Source: Hydractinia symbiolongicarpus
Taxonomy: Eukaryota; Cnidaria; Hydrozoa; Anthoathecata; Hydractiniidae
NCBI RefSeq assembly: GCF_029227915.1
Contig: NC_079887.1
Coordinates: 23,745,650 to 23,805,649, forward strand
Direction: 5' to 3'
Length of the DNA stretch: 60,000 nucleotides
Below the pieces are notes generated by a model. That model was not told the origin of the DNA. It was given only the letters and a program-made list of their open reading frames with translations, and did no database searches. Every line of letters begins with the position of its first letter. The first letter of the stretch is position 1. The position numbers were made by a program, and so were the translations under genes. This document shows, in pieces, positions 11,490 through 25,416 of this stretch.

Positions 11490-13793
11490 ATTTCAGGTTA
11501 TCTGCTCGGGCAACGTTAAAAACGTGATGTGAATCATTTCTACGAAATTAGAAAAGTCTTTTTTAAGCGGGATAATAGCAACATGACTTGCTAAATTTTC
11601 TCCCTAATCTTTGTCAGAGCATCTTCAGATGACAACTAGTCAAAGTAAAAAAACTATAAGAGTAGTGGTATTTCACTGTTGCTTACGCTCCCACCTATAA
11701 CTACACTTCCGATGTCTTTTAACAGACTCAGACTAGAGTTAAGCTCAACAGGGTCTTTTTTCTCTGCTGATTTTGCCAAACCCGTCCCCTTGGCTGTGGT
11801 TCCGCTAGATAGTAGATACGGGCAGTGGGAATCTCAATGACGAGCCTTTTGGCTAGGTACTGATATATTACTGTTTAAGTGATATATCATGGTGCCCCAT
11901 ATCCAGATATTTATTTGATGTGACCTTGTTTTATTTACACTTTTTAATACAGCGAACCTTCTCCATGAATTAGCATATGGATTTTGGAGGCTAAATCTAA
12001 TAACCTTGTTTTGCACGCGGGTGAATAGACTTAAATTACAAAAATCCTTCTTCGCCAAATTCCCTTTAACAAGATGTTTATTTCGCCGAAAGATGTATTT
12101 GCAATGCTGAACCAATCGTTCGATGCTCTTTTAAGGTTGGGCCTATCGTAATGGCGGATTTTCTGAGTATGGGCATCATTCAACAAAGAATCAGCAGTAT
12201 GTTGAAAATGCATTTCGTTGGCTTTGATAATAACCAAGTCTGGCCTAAGTCGTGTGCCATTTACGTCAAATGCAGGCTCCACGAGTACTTTATGCCTGTG
12301 TTTCAAGGCAATGCTTTTGATGTATCTGGGAAAAGTGGCCTTGTTGAATAACGTGGGATAACGTTTCACCCACTCTTTGGCAATGCCTACATTTGGTGTT
12401 GGCATCACGTCCTCTGTTACAGTTTTCCAGCGTAGGCAAGCGCCCAATGCGCGATGGAACTTTCCCGAGATGATCGAGGTAATTCCTCTCTGCCACAATT
12501 GTTCTTCTGTGTTGTTGCGCATTTCGCATAAGGGTTTGCCATCAGCCATCTCTAAATAGGGGTTCCTTCTTTAGGGCGTCTTCGACACTTCGCTCACCTA
12601 GTATAGTCAAACATTTATGTTTTAATACAGCCTTTGACTCCAATGTCAATAGCACTTGAAATACAGGATCAATCGAGTTAGTCGGGCCCAAAAGGTCTTT
12701 CACCCATGTTCGGATAGAAGACAAGAAAAGTTAACAGACCTTTTGTAACTAGTCCAAGGATCATCTGATCAGATCATCTGTCTTAACTTTTATATTTCCA
12801 TTTGATTATGGGGCGGTGCCCCGTATACGGATGACATTCGTATTTATTCCTGTTACGTACAGTATGTAATCTATAGTAAAAATTTAATCATCTTTGATGT
12901 AAGTAGGGAGCTTCTTTTTCGAGGGTGAAGGGACAATCTAAGCCCTCGATAACCCTAGGGGTCTATCGTATATTACGCCCTTATCATTTACCTCGTGGCG
13001 TGCATGAAGTGTTTCCAGATTCGTATGGATCCCTCCATCGATCGTACCACTATCGTTTTGACTACTCCAGATGCCTCTTTTTGACAGTTCTAAAGGTGAT
13101 GTTAGCTGTTTTGAATCTTCAAGTTACCTACATCCGCAGACCAGGCTTATCATAATATCGTTGTTTTTGTAACCAAGTGTCTTTTAGTTTCAACTGTTTC
13201 ATATGTCCAAATCACAGTTTCGCTGTCACAGTTGACACATTGACTACAGCCAATTCGTTGTGTTTAACAATCGCCAGGTCAGGTTTGAGCCTTGTTCCAT
13301 CCGCAGTGAAGACTGGTTCGACGAACATAGTGTTACTTTTGATCGCTAGATCCTTCAAGTAGTCGACAATCGAGTGGTGCCTCTTGATACATGGGAAATG
13401 CGTATAACCACAATTTCGAATAACGTCAACGTTTTGTTTACTCAGTTACAATGCCGATATTTCTTTTTGACGTCTTGGCCACGATTGGAATTTTCCAAAC
13501 TTGGAAGTCATCCAATAGGTAACTTCAGGAACTCCCGATATGTCTTGCCGCTGATGATTAAGGTCCGGCCGTTCATCAACATTTGACTGTCGCCTTGACG
13601 ACCATCTACCGATTCGTATAACTTTGCGCTGAAGTCCGATTTCGTTATCCTGGCATCGTGCAGTGATGTTTCGCCGAGCATAGTCATGCATTTAGTCTGC
13701 AGTTTAGGAATATCTACGTCGGCCGAAAGATGAGAATTGCTAAGTCTTTTGAAGATTCCAAGGAGTGGAGTCGTCTCAGAATAATGTGCGGTA
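11464..13793 (-). repeat. Array unit 2
   Basis: It shares ATCTCAATG (near 11833), GATTTTGGAGG (near 11981) and AATACAGG (near 12659) with unit 3. The change near 11833 creates a stop that shortens the C-terminal B frame, which ends here at 11834 instead of running a further 60 codons. Confidence 0.95.
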
Positions 13794-16123
13794 TTGTTTA
13801 TGCGGAATTTATTAGTCAAATTTCAGGTTATCTGCTCGGGCAACGTTAAAAACGTGATGTGAATCATTTCTACGAAATTAGAAAAGTCTTTTTTAAGCGG
13901 GATAATAGCAACATGACTTGCTAAATTTTCTCCCTAATCTTTGTCAGAGCATCTTCAGATGACAACTAGTCAAAGTAAAAAAACTATAAGAGTAGTGGTA
14001 TTTCACTGTTGCTTACGCTCCCACCTATAACTACACTTCCGATGTCTTTTAACAGACTCAGACTAGAGTTAAGCTCAACAGGGTCTTTTTTCTCTGCTGA
14101 TTTTGCCAAACCCGTCCCCTTGGCTGTGGTTCCGCTAGATAGTAGATACGGGCAGTGGGAATCTCAATGACGAGCCTTTTGGCTAGGTACTGATATATTA
14201 CTGTTTAAGTGATATATCATGGTGCCCCATATCCAGATATTTATTTGATGTGACCTTGTTTTATTTACACTTTTTAATACAGCGAACCTTCTCCATGAAT
14301 TAGCATATGGATTTTGGAGGCTAAATCTAATAACCTTGTTTTGCACGCGGGTGAATAGACTTAAATTACAAAAATCCTTCTTCGCCAAATTCCCTTTAAC
14401 AAGATGTTTATTTCGCCGAAAGATGTATTTGCAATGCTGAACCAATCGTTCGATGCTCTTTTAAGGTTGGGCCTATCGTAATGGCGGATTTTCTGAGTAT
14501 GGGCATCATTCAACAAAGAATCAGCAGTATGTTGAAAATGCATTTCGTTGGCTTTGATAATAACCAAGTCTGGCCTAAGTCGTGTGCCATTTACGTCAAA
14601 TGCAGGCTCCACGAGTACTTTATGCCTGTGTTTCAAGGCAATGCTTTTGATGTATCTGGGAAAAGTGGCCTTGTTGAATAACGTGGGATAACGTTTCACC
14701 CACTCTTTGGCAATGCCTACATTTGGTGTTGGCATCACGTCCTCTGTTACAGTTTTCCAGCGTAGGCAAGCGCCCAATGCGCGATGGAACTTTCCCGAGA
14801 TGATCGAGGTAATTCCTCTCTGCCACAATTGTTCTTCTGTGTTGTTGCGCATTTCGCATAAGGGTTTGCCATCAGCCATCTCTAAATAGGGGTTCCTTCT
14901 TTAGGGCGTCTTCGACACTTCGCTCACCTAGTATAGTCAAACATTTATGTTTTAATACAGCCTTTGACTCCAATGTCAATAGCACTTGAAATACAGGATC
15001 AATCGAGTTAGTCGGGCCCAAAAGGTCTTTCACCCATGTTCGGATAGAAGACAAGAAAAGTTAACAGACCTTTTGTAACTAGTCCAAGGATCATCTGATC
15101 AGATCATCTGTCTTAACTTTTATATTTCCATTTGATTATGGGGCGGTGCCCCGTATACGGATGACATTCGTATTTATTCCTGTTACGTACAGTATGTAAT
15201 CTATAGTAAAAATTTAATCATCTTTGATGTAAGTAGGGAGCTTCTTTTTCGAGGGTGAAGGGACAATCTAAGCCCTCGATAACCCTAGGGGTCTATCGTA
15301 TATTACGCCCTTATCATTTACCTCGTGGCGTGCATGAAGTGTTTCCAGATTCGTATGGATCCCTCCATCGATCGTACCACTATCGTTTTGACTACTCCAG
15401 ATGCCTCTTTTTGACAGTTCTAAAGGTGATGTTAGCTGTTTTGAATCTTCAAGTTACCTACATCCGCAGACCAGGCTTATCATAATATCGTTGTTTTTGT
15501 AACCAAGTGTCTTTTAGTTTCAACTGTTTCATATGTCCAAATCACAGTTTCGCTGTCACAGTTGACACATTGACTACAGCCAATTCGTTGTGTTTAACAA
15601 TCGCCAGGTCAGGTTTGAGCCTTGTTCCATCCGCAGTGAAGACTGGTTCGACGAACATAGTGTTACTTTTGATCGCTAGATCCTTCAAGTAGTCGACAAT
15701 CGAGTGGTGCCTCTTGATACATGGGAAATGCGTATAACCACAATTTCGAATAACGTCAACGTTTTGTTTACTCAGTTACAATGCCGATATTTCTTTTTGA
15801 CGTCTTGGCCACGATTGGAATTTTCCAAACTTGGAAGTCATCCAATAGGTAACTTCAGGAACTCCCGATATGTCTTGCCGCTGATGATTAAGGTCCGGCC
15901 GTTCATCAACATTTGACTGTCGCCTTGACGACCATCTACCGATTCGTATAACTTTGCGCTGAAGTCCGCTTTCGTTATCCTGGCATCGTGCAGTGATGTT
16001 TCGCCGAGCATAGTCATGAATTTAGTCTGCAGTTTAGGAATATCTACGTCGGCCGAAAGATGAGAATTGCTAAGTCTTTTGAAGATTCCAAGGAGTGGAG
16101 TCGTCTCAGAATAATGTGCGGTA
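13794..16123 (-). repeat. Array unit 3
   Basis: Its left part matches unit 2 at all three diagnostic sites (near 14163, 14311 and 14989). Its right part carries GTCCGCTTT (near 15967) and CATGAATTT (near 16017), as in units 4 and 5. The unit is therefore a visible mosaic. Confidence 0.95.
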
Positions 16124-18453
16124 TTGTTTATGCGGAATTTATTAGTCAAATTTCAGGTTATCTGCTCGGGCAACGTTAAAAACGTGATGTGAATCATTTC
16201 TACGAAATTAGAAAAGTCTTTTTTAAGCGGGATAATAGCAACATGACTTGCTAAATTTTCTCCCTAATCTTTGTCAGAGCATCTTCAGATGACAACTAGT
16301 CAAAGTAAAAAAACTATAAGAGTAGTGGTATTTCACTGTTGCTTACGCTCCCACCTATAACTACACTTCCGATGTCTTTTAACAGACTCAGACTAGAGTT
16401 AAGCTCAACAGGGTCTTTTTTCTCTGCTGATTTTGCCAAACCCGTCCCCTTGGCTGTGGTTCCGCTAGATAGTAGATACGGGCAGTGGGAATCTCGATGA
16501 CGAGCCTTTTGGCTAGGTACTGATATATTACTGTTTAAGTGATATATCATGGTGCCCCATATCCAGATATTTATTTGATGTGACCTTGTTTTATTTACAC
16601 TTTTTAATACAGCGAACCTTCTCCATGAATTAGCATATGGATGTTGGAGGCTAAATCTAATAACCTTGTTTTGCACGCGGGTGAATAGACTTAAATTACA
16701 AAAATCCTTTTTCGCCAAATTCCCTTTAACAAGATGTTTATTTCGCCGAAAGATGTATTTGCAATGCTGAACCAATCGTTCGATGCTCTTTTAAGGTTGG
16801 GCCTATCGTAATGGCGGATTTTCTGAGTATGGGCATCATTCAACAAAGAATCAGCAGTATGTTGAAAATGCATTTCGTTGGCTTTGATAATAACCAAGTC
16901 TGGCCTAAGTCGTGTGCCATTTACGTCAAATGCAGGCTCCACGAGTACTTTATGCCTGTGTTTCAAGGCAATGCTTTTGATGTATCTGGGAAAAGTGGCC
17001 TTGTTGAATAACGTGGGATAACGTTTCACCCACTCTTTGGCAATGCCTACATTTGGTGTTGGCATCACGTCCTCTGTTACAGTTTTCCAGCGTAGGCAAG
17101 CGCCCAATGCGCGATGGAACTTTCCCGAGATGATCGAGGTAATTCCTCTCTGCCACAATTGTTCTTCTGTGTTGTTGCGCATTTCGCATAAGGGTTTGCC
17201 ATCAGCCATCTCTAAATAGGGGTTCCTTCTTTAGGGCGTCTTCGACACTTCGCTCACCTAGTATAGTCAAACATTTATGTTTTAATACAGCCTTTGACTC
17301 CAATGTCAATAGCACTTGAATTACGGGATCAATCGAGTTAGTCGGGCCCAAAAGGTCTTTCACCCATGTTCGGATAGAAGACAAGAAAAGTTAACAGACC
17401 TTTTGTAACTAGTCCAAGGATCATCTGATCAGATCATCTGTCTTAACTTTTATATTTCCATTTGATTATGGGGCGGTGCCCCGTATACGGATGACATTCG
17501 TATTTATTCCTGTTACGTACAGTATGTAATCTATAGTAAAAATTTAATCATCTTTGATGTAAGTAGGGAGCTTCTTTTTCGAGGGTGAAGGGACAATCTA
17601 AGCCCTCGATAACCCTAGGGGTCTATCGTATATTACGCCCTTATCATTTACCTCGTGGCGTGCATGAAGTGTTTCCAGATTCGTATGGATCCCTCCATCG
17701 ATCGTACCACTATCGTTTTGACTACTCCAGATGCCTCTTTTTGACAGTTCTAAAGGTGATGTTAGCTGTTTTGAATCTTCAAGTTACCTACATCCGCAGA
17801 CCAGGCTTATCATAATATCGTTGTTTTTGTAACCAAGTGTCTTTTAGTTTCAACTGTTTCATATGTCCAAATCACAGTTTCGCTGTCACAGTTGACACAT
17901 TGACTACAGCCAATTCGTTGTGTTTAACAATCGCCAGGTCAGGTTTGAGCCTTGTTCCATCCGCAGTGAAGACTGGTTCGACGAACATAGTGTTACTTTT
18001 GATCGCTAGATCCTTCAAGTAGTCGACAATCGAGTGGTGCCTCTTGATACATGGGAAATGCGTATAACCACAATTTCGAATAACGTCAACGTTTTGTTTA
18101 CTCAGTTACAATGCCGATATTTCTTTTTGACGTCTTGGCCACGATTGGAATTTTCCAAACTTGGAAGTCATCCAATAGGTAACTTCAGGAACTCCCGATA
18201 TGTCTTGCCGCTGATGATTAAGGTCCGGCCGTTCATCAACATTTGACTGTCGCCTTGACGACCATCTACCGATTCGTATAACTTTGCGCTGAAGTCCGCT
18301 TTCGTTATCCTGGCATCGTGCAGTGATGTTTCGCCGAGCATAGTCATGAATTTAGTCTGCAGTTTAGGAATATCTACGTCGGCCGAAAGATGAGAATTGC
18401 TAAGTCTTTTGAAGATTCCAAGGAGTGGAGTCGTCTCAGAATAATGTGCGGTA
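16124..18453 (-). repeat. Array unit 4
   Basis: It carries CCTTTTTCG near 16707, shared only with unit 5. It carries TTACGGG near 17321, shared only with unit 6. Confidence 0.95.
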
Positions 18454-20783
18454 TTGTTTATGCGGAATTTATTAGTCAAATTTCAGGTTATCTGCTCGGG
18501 CAACGTTAAAAACGTGATGTGAATCATTTCTACGAAATTAGAAAAGTCTTTTTTAAGCGGGATAATAGCAACATGACTTGCTAAATTTTCTCCCTAATCT
18601 TTGTCAGAGCATCTTCAGATGACAACTAGTCAAAGTAAAAAAACTATAAGAGTAGTGGTATTTCACTGTTGCTTACGCTCCCACCTATAACTACACTTCC
18701 GATGTCTTTTATCAGACTCAGACTAGAGTTAAGCTCAACAGGGTCTTTTTTCTCTGCTGATTTTGCCAAACCCGTCCCCTTGGCTGTGGTTCCGCTAGAT
18801 AGTAGATACGGGCAGTGGGAATCTCGATGACGAGCCTTTTGGCTAGGTACTGATATATTACTGTTTAAGTGATATATCATGGTGCCCCATATCCAGATAT
18901 TTATTTGATGTGACCTTGTTTTATTTACACTTTTTAATACAGCGAACCTTCTCCATGAATTAGCATATGGATGTTGGAGGCTAAATCTAATAACCTTGTT
19001 TTGCACGCGGGTGAATAGACTTAAATTACAAAAATCCTTTTTCGCCAAATTCCCTTTAACAAGATGTTTATTTCGCCGAAAGATGTATTTGCAATGCTGA
19101 ACCAATCGTTCGATGCTCTTTTAAGGTTGGGCCTATCGTAATGGCGGATTTTCTGAGTATGGGCATCATTCAACAAAGAATCAGCAGTATGTTGAAAATG
19201 CATTTCGTTGGCTTTGATAATAACCAAGTCTGGCCTAAGTCGTGTGCCATTTACGTCAAATGCAGGCTCCACGAGTACTTTATGCCTGTGTTTCAAGGCA
19301 ATGCTTTTGATGTATCTGGGAAAAGTGGCCTTGTTGAATAACGTGGGATAACGTTTCACCCACTCTTTGGCAATGCCTACATTTGGTGTTGGCATCACGT
19401 CCTCTGTTACAGTTTTCCAGCGTAGGCAAGCGCCCAATGCGCGATGGAACTTTCCCGAGATGATCGAGGTAATTCCTCTCTGCCACAATTGTTCTTCTGT
19501 GTTGTTGCGCATTTCGCATAAGGGTTTGCCATCAGCCATCTCTAAATAGGGGTTCCTTCTTTAGGGCGTCTTCGACACTTCGCTCACCTAGTATAGTCAA
19601 ACATTTATGTTTTAATACAGCCTTTGACTCCAATGTCAATAGCACTTGAAATACAGGATCAATCGAGTTAGTCGGGCCCAAAAGGTCTTTCACCCATGTT
19701 CGGATAGAAGACAAGAAAAGTTAACAGACCTTTTGTAACTAGTCCAAGGATCATCTGATCAGATCATCTGTCTTAACTTTTATATTTCCATTTGATTATG
19801 GGGCGGTGCCCCGTATACGGATGACATTCGTATTTATTCCTGTTACGTACAGTATGTAATCTATAGTAAAAATTTAATCATCTTTGATGTAAGTAGGGAG
19901 CTTCTTTTTCGAGGGTGAAGGGACAATCTAAGCCCTCGATAACCCTAGGGGTCTATCGTATATTACGCCCTTATCATTTACCTCGTGGCGTGCATGAAGT
20001 GTTTCCAGATTCGTATGGATCCCTCCATCGATCGTACCACTATCGTTTTGACTACTCCAGATGCCTCTTTTTGACAGTTCTAAAGGTGATGTTAGCTGTT
20101 TTGAATCTTCAAGTTACCTACATCCGCAGACCAGGCTTATCATAATATCGTTGTTTTTGTAACCAAGTGTCTTTTAGTTTCAACTGTTTCATATGTCCAA
20201 ATCACAGTTTCGCTGTCACAGTTGACACATTGACTACAGCCAATTCGTTGTGTTTAACAATCGCCAGGTCAGGTTTGAGCCTTGTTCCATCCGCAGTGAA
20301 GACTGGTTCGACGAACATAGTGTTACTTTTGATCGCTAGATCCTTCAAGTAGTCGACAATCGAGTGGTGCCTCTTGATACATGGGAAATGCGTATAACCA
20401 CAATTTCGAATAACGTCAACGTTTTGTTTACTCAGTTACAATGCCGATATTTCTTTTTGACGTCTTGGCCACGATTGGAATTTTCCAAACTTGGAAGTCA
20501 TCCAATAGGTAACTTCAGGAACTCCCGATATGTCTTGCCGCTGATGATTAAGGTCCGGCCGTTCATCAACATTTGACTGTCGCCTTGACGACCATCTACC
20601 GATTCGTATAACTTTGCGCTGAAGTCCGCTTTCGTTATCCTGGCATCGTGCAGTGATGTTTCGCCGAGCATAGTCATGAATTTAGTCTGCAGTTTAGGAA
20701 TATCTACGTCGGCCGAAAGATGAGAATTGCTAAGTCTTTTGAAGATTCCAAGGAGTGGAGTCGTCTCAGAATAATGTGCGGTA
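18454..20783 (-). repeat. Array unit 5
   Basis: It has a private T in TTTTATCAGAC near 18711. It shares CCTTTTTCG near 19037 with unit 4 but AATACAGG near 19650 with units 2 and 3. Confidence 0.95.
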
Positions 20784-23113
20784 TTGTTTATGCGGAATTT
20801 ATTAGTCAAATTTCAGGTTATCTGCTCGGGCAACGTTAAAAACGTGATGTGAATCATTTCTACGAAATTAGAAAAGTCTTTTTTAAGCGGGATAATAGCA
20901 ACATGACTTGCTAAATTTTCTCCCTAATCTTTGTCAGAGCATCTTCAGATGACAACTAGTCAAAGTAAAAAAACTATAAGAGTAGTGGTATTTCACTGTT
21001 GCTTACGCTCCCACCTATAACTACACTTCCGATGTCTTTTAACAGACTCAGACTAGAGTTAAGCTCAACAGGGTCTTTTTTCTCTGCTGATTTTGCCAAA
21101 CCCGTCCCCTTGGCTGTGGTTCCGCTAGATAGTAGATACGGGCAGTGGGAATCTCGATGACGAGCCTTTTGGCTAGGTACTGATATATTACTGTTTAAGT
21201 GATATATCATGGTGCCCCATATCCAGATATTTATTTGATGTGACCTTGTTTTATTTACACTTTTTAATACAGCGAACCTTCTCCATGAATTAGCATATGG
21301 ATGTTGGAGGCTAAATCTAATAACCTTGTTTTGCACGCGGGTGAATAGACTTAAATTACAAAAATCCTTCTTCGCCAAATTCCCTTTAACAAGATGTTTA
21401 TTTCGCCGAAAGATGTATTTGCAATGCTGAACCAATCGTTCGATGCTCTTTTAAGGTTGGGCCTATCGTAATGGCGGATTTTCTGAGTATGGGCATCATT
21501 CAACAAAGAATCAGCAGTATGTTGAAAATGCATTTCGTTGGCTTTGATAATAACCAAGTCTGGCCTAAGTCGTGTGCCATTTACGTCAAATGCAGGCTCC
21601 ACGAGTACTTTATGCCTGTGTTTCAAGGCAATGCTTTTGATGTATCTGGGAAAAGTGGCCTTGTTGAATAACGTGGGATAACGTTTCACCCACTCTTTGG
21701 CAATGCCTACATTTGGTGTTGGCATCACGTCCTCTGTTACAGTTTTCCAGCGTAGGCAAGCGCCCAATGCGCGATGGAACTTTCCCGAGATGATCGAGGT
21801 AATTCCTCTCTGCCACAATTGTTCTTCTGTGTTGTTGCGCATTTCGCATAAGGGTTTGCCATCAGCCATCTCTAAATAGGGGTTCCTTCTTTAGGGCGTC
21901 TTCGACACTTCGCTCACCTAGTATAGTCAAACATTTATGTTTTAATACAGCCTTTGACTCCAATGTCAATAGCACTTGAATTACGGGATCAATCGAGTTA
22001 GTCGGGCCCAAAAGGTCTTTCACCCATGTTCGGATAGAAGACAAGAAAAGTTAACAGACCTTTTGTAACTAGTCCAAGGATCATCTGATCAGATCATCTG
22101 TCTTAACTTTTATATTTCCATTTGATTATGGGGCGGTGCCCCGTATACGGATGACATTCGTATTTATTCCTGTTACGTACAGTATGTAATCTATAGTAAA
22201 AATTTAATCATCTTTGATGTAAGTAGGGAGCTTCTTTTTCGAGGGTGAAGGGACAATCTAAGCCCTCGATAACCCTAGGGGTCTATCGTATATTACGCCC
22301 TTATCATTTACCTCGTGGCGTGCATGAAGTGTTTCCAGATTCGTATGGATCCCTCCATCGATCGTACCACTATCGTTTTGACTACTCCAGATGCCTCTTT
22401 TTGACAGTTCTAAAGGTGATGTTAGCTGTTTTGAATCTTCAAGTTACCTACATCCGCAGACCAGGCTTATCATAATATCGTTGTTTTTGTAACCAAGTGT
22501 CTTTTAGTTTCAACTGTTTCATATGTCCAAATCACAGTTTCGCTGTCACAGTTGACACATTGACTACAGCCAATTCGTTGTGTTTAACAATCGCCAGGTC
22601 AGGTTTGAGCCTTGTTCCATCCACAGTGAAGACTGGTTCGACGAACATAGTGTTACTTTTGATCGCTAGATCCTTCAAGTAGTCGACAATCGAGTGGTGC
22701 CTCTTGATACATGGGAAATGCGTATAACCACAATTTCGAATAACGTCAACGTTTTGTTTACTCAGTTACAATGCCGATATTTCTTTTTGACGTCTTGGCC
22801 ACGATTGGAATTTTCCAAACTTGGAAGTCATCCAATAGGTAACTTCAGGAACTCCCGATATGTCTTGCCGCTGATGATTAAGGTCCGGCCGTTCATCAAC
22901 ATTTGACTGTCGCCTTGACGACCATCTACCGATTCGTATAACTTTGCGCTGAAGTCCGCTTTCGTTATCCTGGCATCGTGCAGTGATGTTTCGCCGAGCA
23001 TAGTCATGCATTTAGTCTGCAGTTTAGGAATATCTACGTCGGCCGAAAGATGAGAATTGCTAAGTCTTTTGAAGATTCCAAGGAGTGGAGTCGTCTCAGA
23101 ATAATGTGCGGTA
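20784..23113 (-). repeat. Array unit 6
   Basis: It shares TTACGGG near 21981 with unit 4 and CCACAGTG near 22621 with unit 7. It has GTCCGCTTT near 22957 together with CATGCATTT near 23006, a combination seen in no other unit. Confidence 0.95.
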
Positions 23114-25214
23114 TTGTTTATGCGGAATTTATTAGTCAAATTTCAGGTTATCTGCTCGGGCAACGTTAAAAACGTGATGTGAATCATTTCTACGAAATTA
23201 GAAAAGTCTTTTTTAAGCGGGATAATAGCAACATGACTTGCTAAATTTTCTCCCTAATCTTTGTCAGAGCATCTTCAGATGACAACTAGTCAAAGTAAAA
23301 AAACTATAAGAGTAGTGGTATTTCACTGTTGCTTACGCTCCCACCTATAACTACACTTCCGATGTCTTTTAACAGACTCAGACTAGAGTTAAGCTCAACA
23401 GGGTCTTTTTTCTCTGCTGATTTTGCCAAACCCGTCCCCTTGGCTGTGGTTCCGCTAGATAGTAGATACGGGCAGTGGGAATCTCGATGACGAGCCTTTT
23501 GGCTAGGTACTGATATATTACTGTTTAAGTGATATATCATGGTGCCCCATATCCAGATATTTATTTGATGTGACCTTGTTTTATTTACACTTTTTAATAC
23601 AGCGAACCTTCTCCATGAATTAGCATATGGATGTTGGAGGCTAAATCTAATAACCTTGTTTTGCACGCGGGTGAATAGACTTAAATTACAAAAATCCTTC
23701 TTCGCCAAATTCCCTTTAACAAGATGTTTATTTCGCCGAAAGATGTATTTGCAATGCTGAACCAATCGTTCGATGCTCTTTTAAGGTTGGGCCTATCGTA
23801 ATGGCGGATTTTCTGAGTATGGGCATCATTCAACAAAGAATCAGCAGTATGTTGAAAATGCATTTCGTTGGCTTTGATAATAACCAAGTCTGGCCTAAGT
23901 CGTGTGCCATTTACGTCAAATGCAGGCTCCACGAGTACTTTATGCCTGTGTTTCAAGGCAATGCTTTTGATGTATCTGGGAAAAGTGGCCTTGTTGAATA
24001 ACGTGGGATAACGTTTCACCCACTCTTTGGCAATGCCTACATTTGGTGTTGGCATCACGTCCTCTGTTACAGTTTTCCAGCGTAGGCAAGCGCCCAATGC
24101 GCGATGGAACTTTCCCGAGATGATCGAGGTAATTCCTCTCTGCCACAATTGTTCTTCTGTGTTGTTGCGCATTTCGCATAAGGGTTTGCCATCAGCCATC
24201 TCTAAATAGGGGTTCCTTCTTTAGGGCGTCTTCGACACTTCGCTCACCTAGTATAGTCAAACATTTATGTTTTAATACAGCCTTTGACTCCAATGTCAAT
24301 AGCACTTGAATTACAGGATCAATCGAGTTAGTCGGGCCCAAAAGGTCTTTCACCCATGTTCGGATAGAAGACAAGAAAAGTTAACAGACCTTTTGTAACT
24401 AGTCCAAGGATCATCTGATCAGATCATCTGTCTTAACTTTTATATTTCCATTTGATTATGGGGCGGTGCCCCGTATACGGATGACATTCGTATTTATTCC
24501 TGTTACGTACAGTATGTAATCTATAGTAAAAATTTAATCATCTTTGATGTAAGTAGGGAGCTTCTTTTTCGAGGGTGAAGGGACAATCTAAGCCCTCGAT
24601 AACCCTAGGGGTCTATCGTATATTACGCCCTTATCATTTACCTCGTGGCGTGCATGAAGTGTTTCCAGATTCGTATGGATCCCTCCATCGATCGTACCAC
24701 TATCGTTTTGACTACTCCAGATGCCTCTTTTTGACAGTTCTAAAGGTGATGTTAGCTGTTTTGAATCTTCAAGTTACCTACATCCGCAGACCAGGCTTAT
24801 CATAATATCGTTGTTTTTGTAACCAAGTGTCTTTTAGTTTCAACTGTTTCATATGTCCAAATCACAGTTTCGCTGTCACAGTTGACACATTGACTACAGC
24901 CAATTCGTTGTGTTTAACAATCGCCAGGTCAGGTTTGAGCCTTGTTCCATCCACAGTGAAGACTGGTTCGACGAACATAGTGTTACTTTTGATCGCTAGA
25001 TCCTTCAAGTAGTCGACAATCGAGTGGTGCCTCTTGATACATGGGAAATGCGTATAACCACAATTTCGAATAACGTCAACGTTTTGTTTACTCAGTTACA
25101 ATGCCGATATTTCTTTTTGACGTCTTGGCCACGATTGGAATTTTCCAAACTTGGAAGTCATCCAATAGGTAACTTCAGGAACTCCCGATATGTCTTGCCG
25201 CTGATGATTAAGGT
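23114..25214 (-). repeat. Array unit 7, truncated
   Basis: Only 2101 of 2330 bp are present; the break falls inside the A half. It shares CCACAGTG (near 24951) with unit 6 and TTACAGG (near 24311) with unit 1. Confidence 0.95.
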
Positions 25215-25416
25215 GAATTTCACCCATCCTCATGTTTCCCCATTCATAGGTGTTTGTTTCAGTACAGTCAATTTCCATTAGCTTTCCAATTAACCATGTA
25301 ATGGGGAGAATAGAGAAGTTCTCTAGCGGCTTCTTATTCTTTGGAGAGAAACCTGCCTTTTTTTCATTAAATTTTCCGCCTAAAAAAGACTATTTTTATC
25401 TGCATTTCGATGTAGT
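25215..25416. other. Unique junction between array and RT fragment
   Basis: No gene is seen. On the minus strand it connects the end of the RT fragment to the truncated A half. An R2-like protein would have several hundred residues (thumb and linker) here, so a deletion is likely. Confidence 0.5.

Larger units (their letters stand above)
9133..25214 (-). repeat. Tandem array: 6.9 copies of a 2330-bp unit from R2-like LINE 3' ends
   Basis: Every landmark recurs at exactly 2330 bp (2331 in the first copy, which has one extra A in a poly-A run near 9318). The left edge is at TTGTTTATGCGG (9133). The right edge is at GATTAAGGT (25214), after which the sequence becomes unique. I noted about ten variable positions between copies, so identity is above 99 percent by eye. 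Each unit carries, on the minus strand, two diverged versions of the C-terminal part of a restriction-like-endonuclease LINE (CCHC knuckle, then a KPDL/RPDL nuclease box), here called A and B. No rRNA, snRNA or other known target gene is visible in the unit. The same strand continues into an R2-like RT fragment at 25417-26260, so the array probably grew from such an element by unequal exchange. Confidence 0.97.

Noticed and set aside
9821-12559. Plus-strand open frames in each array unit (60-85 codons)
   Set aside because: They are shadows of the minus-strand endonuclease remnants and carry no motif of their own.
9133-25214. The array as a CRISPR or rDNA cluster
   Set aside because: The repeat is 2.33 kb with no spacers, and no rRNA segment is recognised in the unit; the content is LINE coding remnants.
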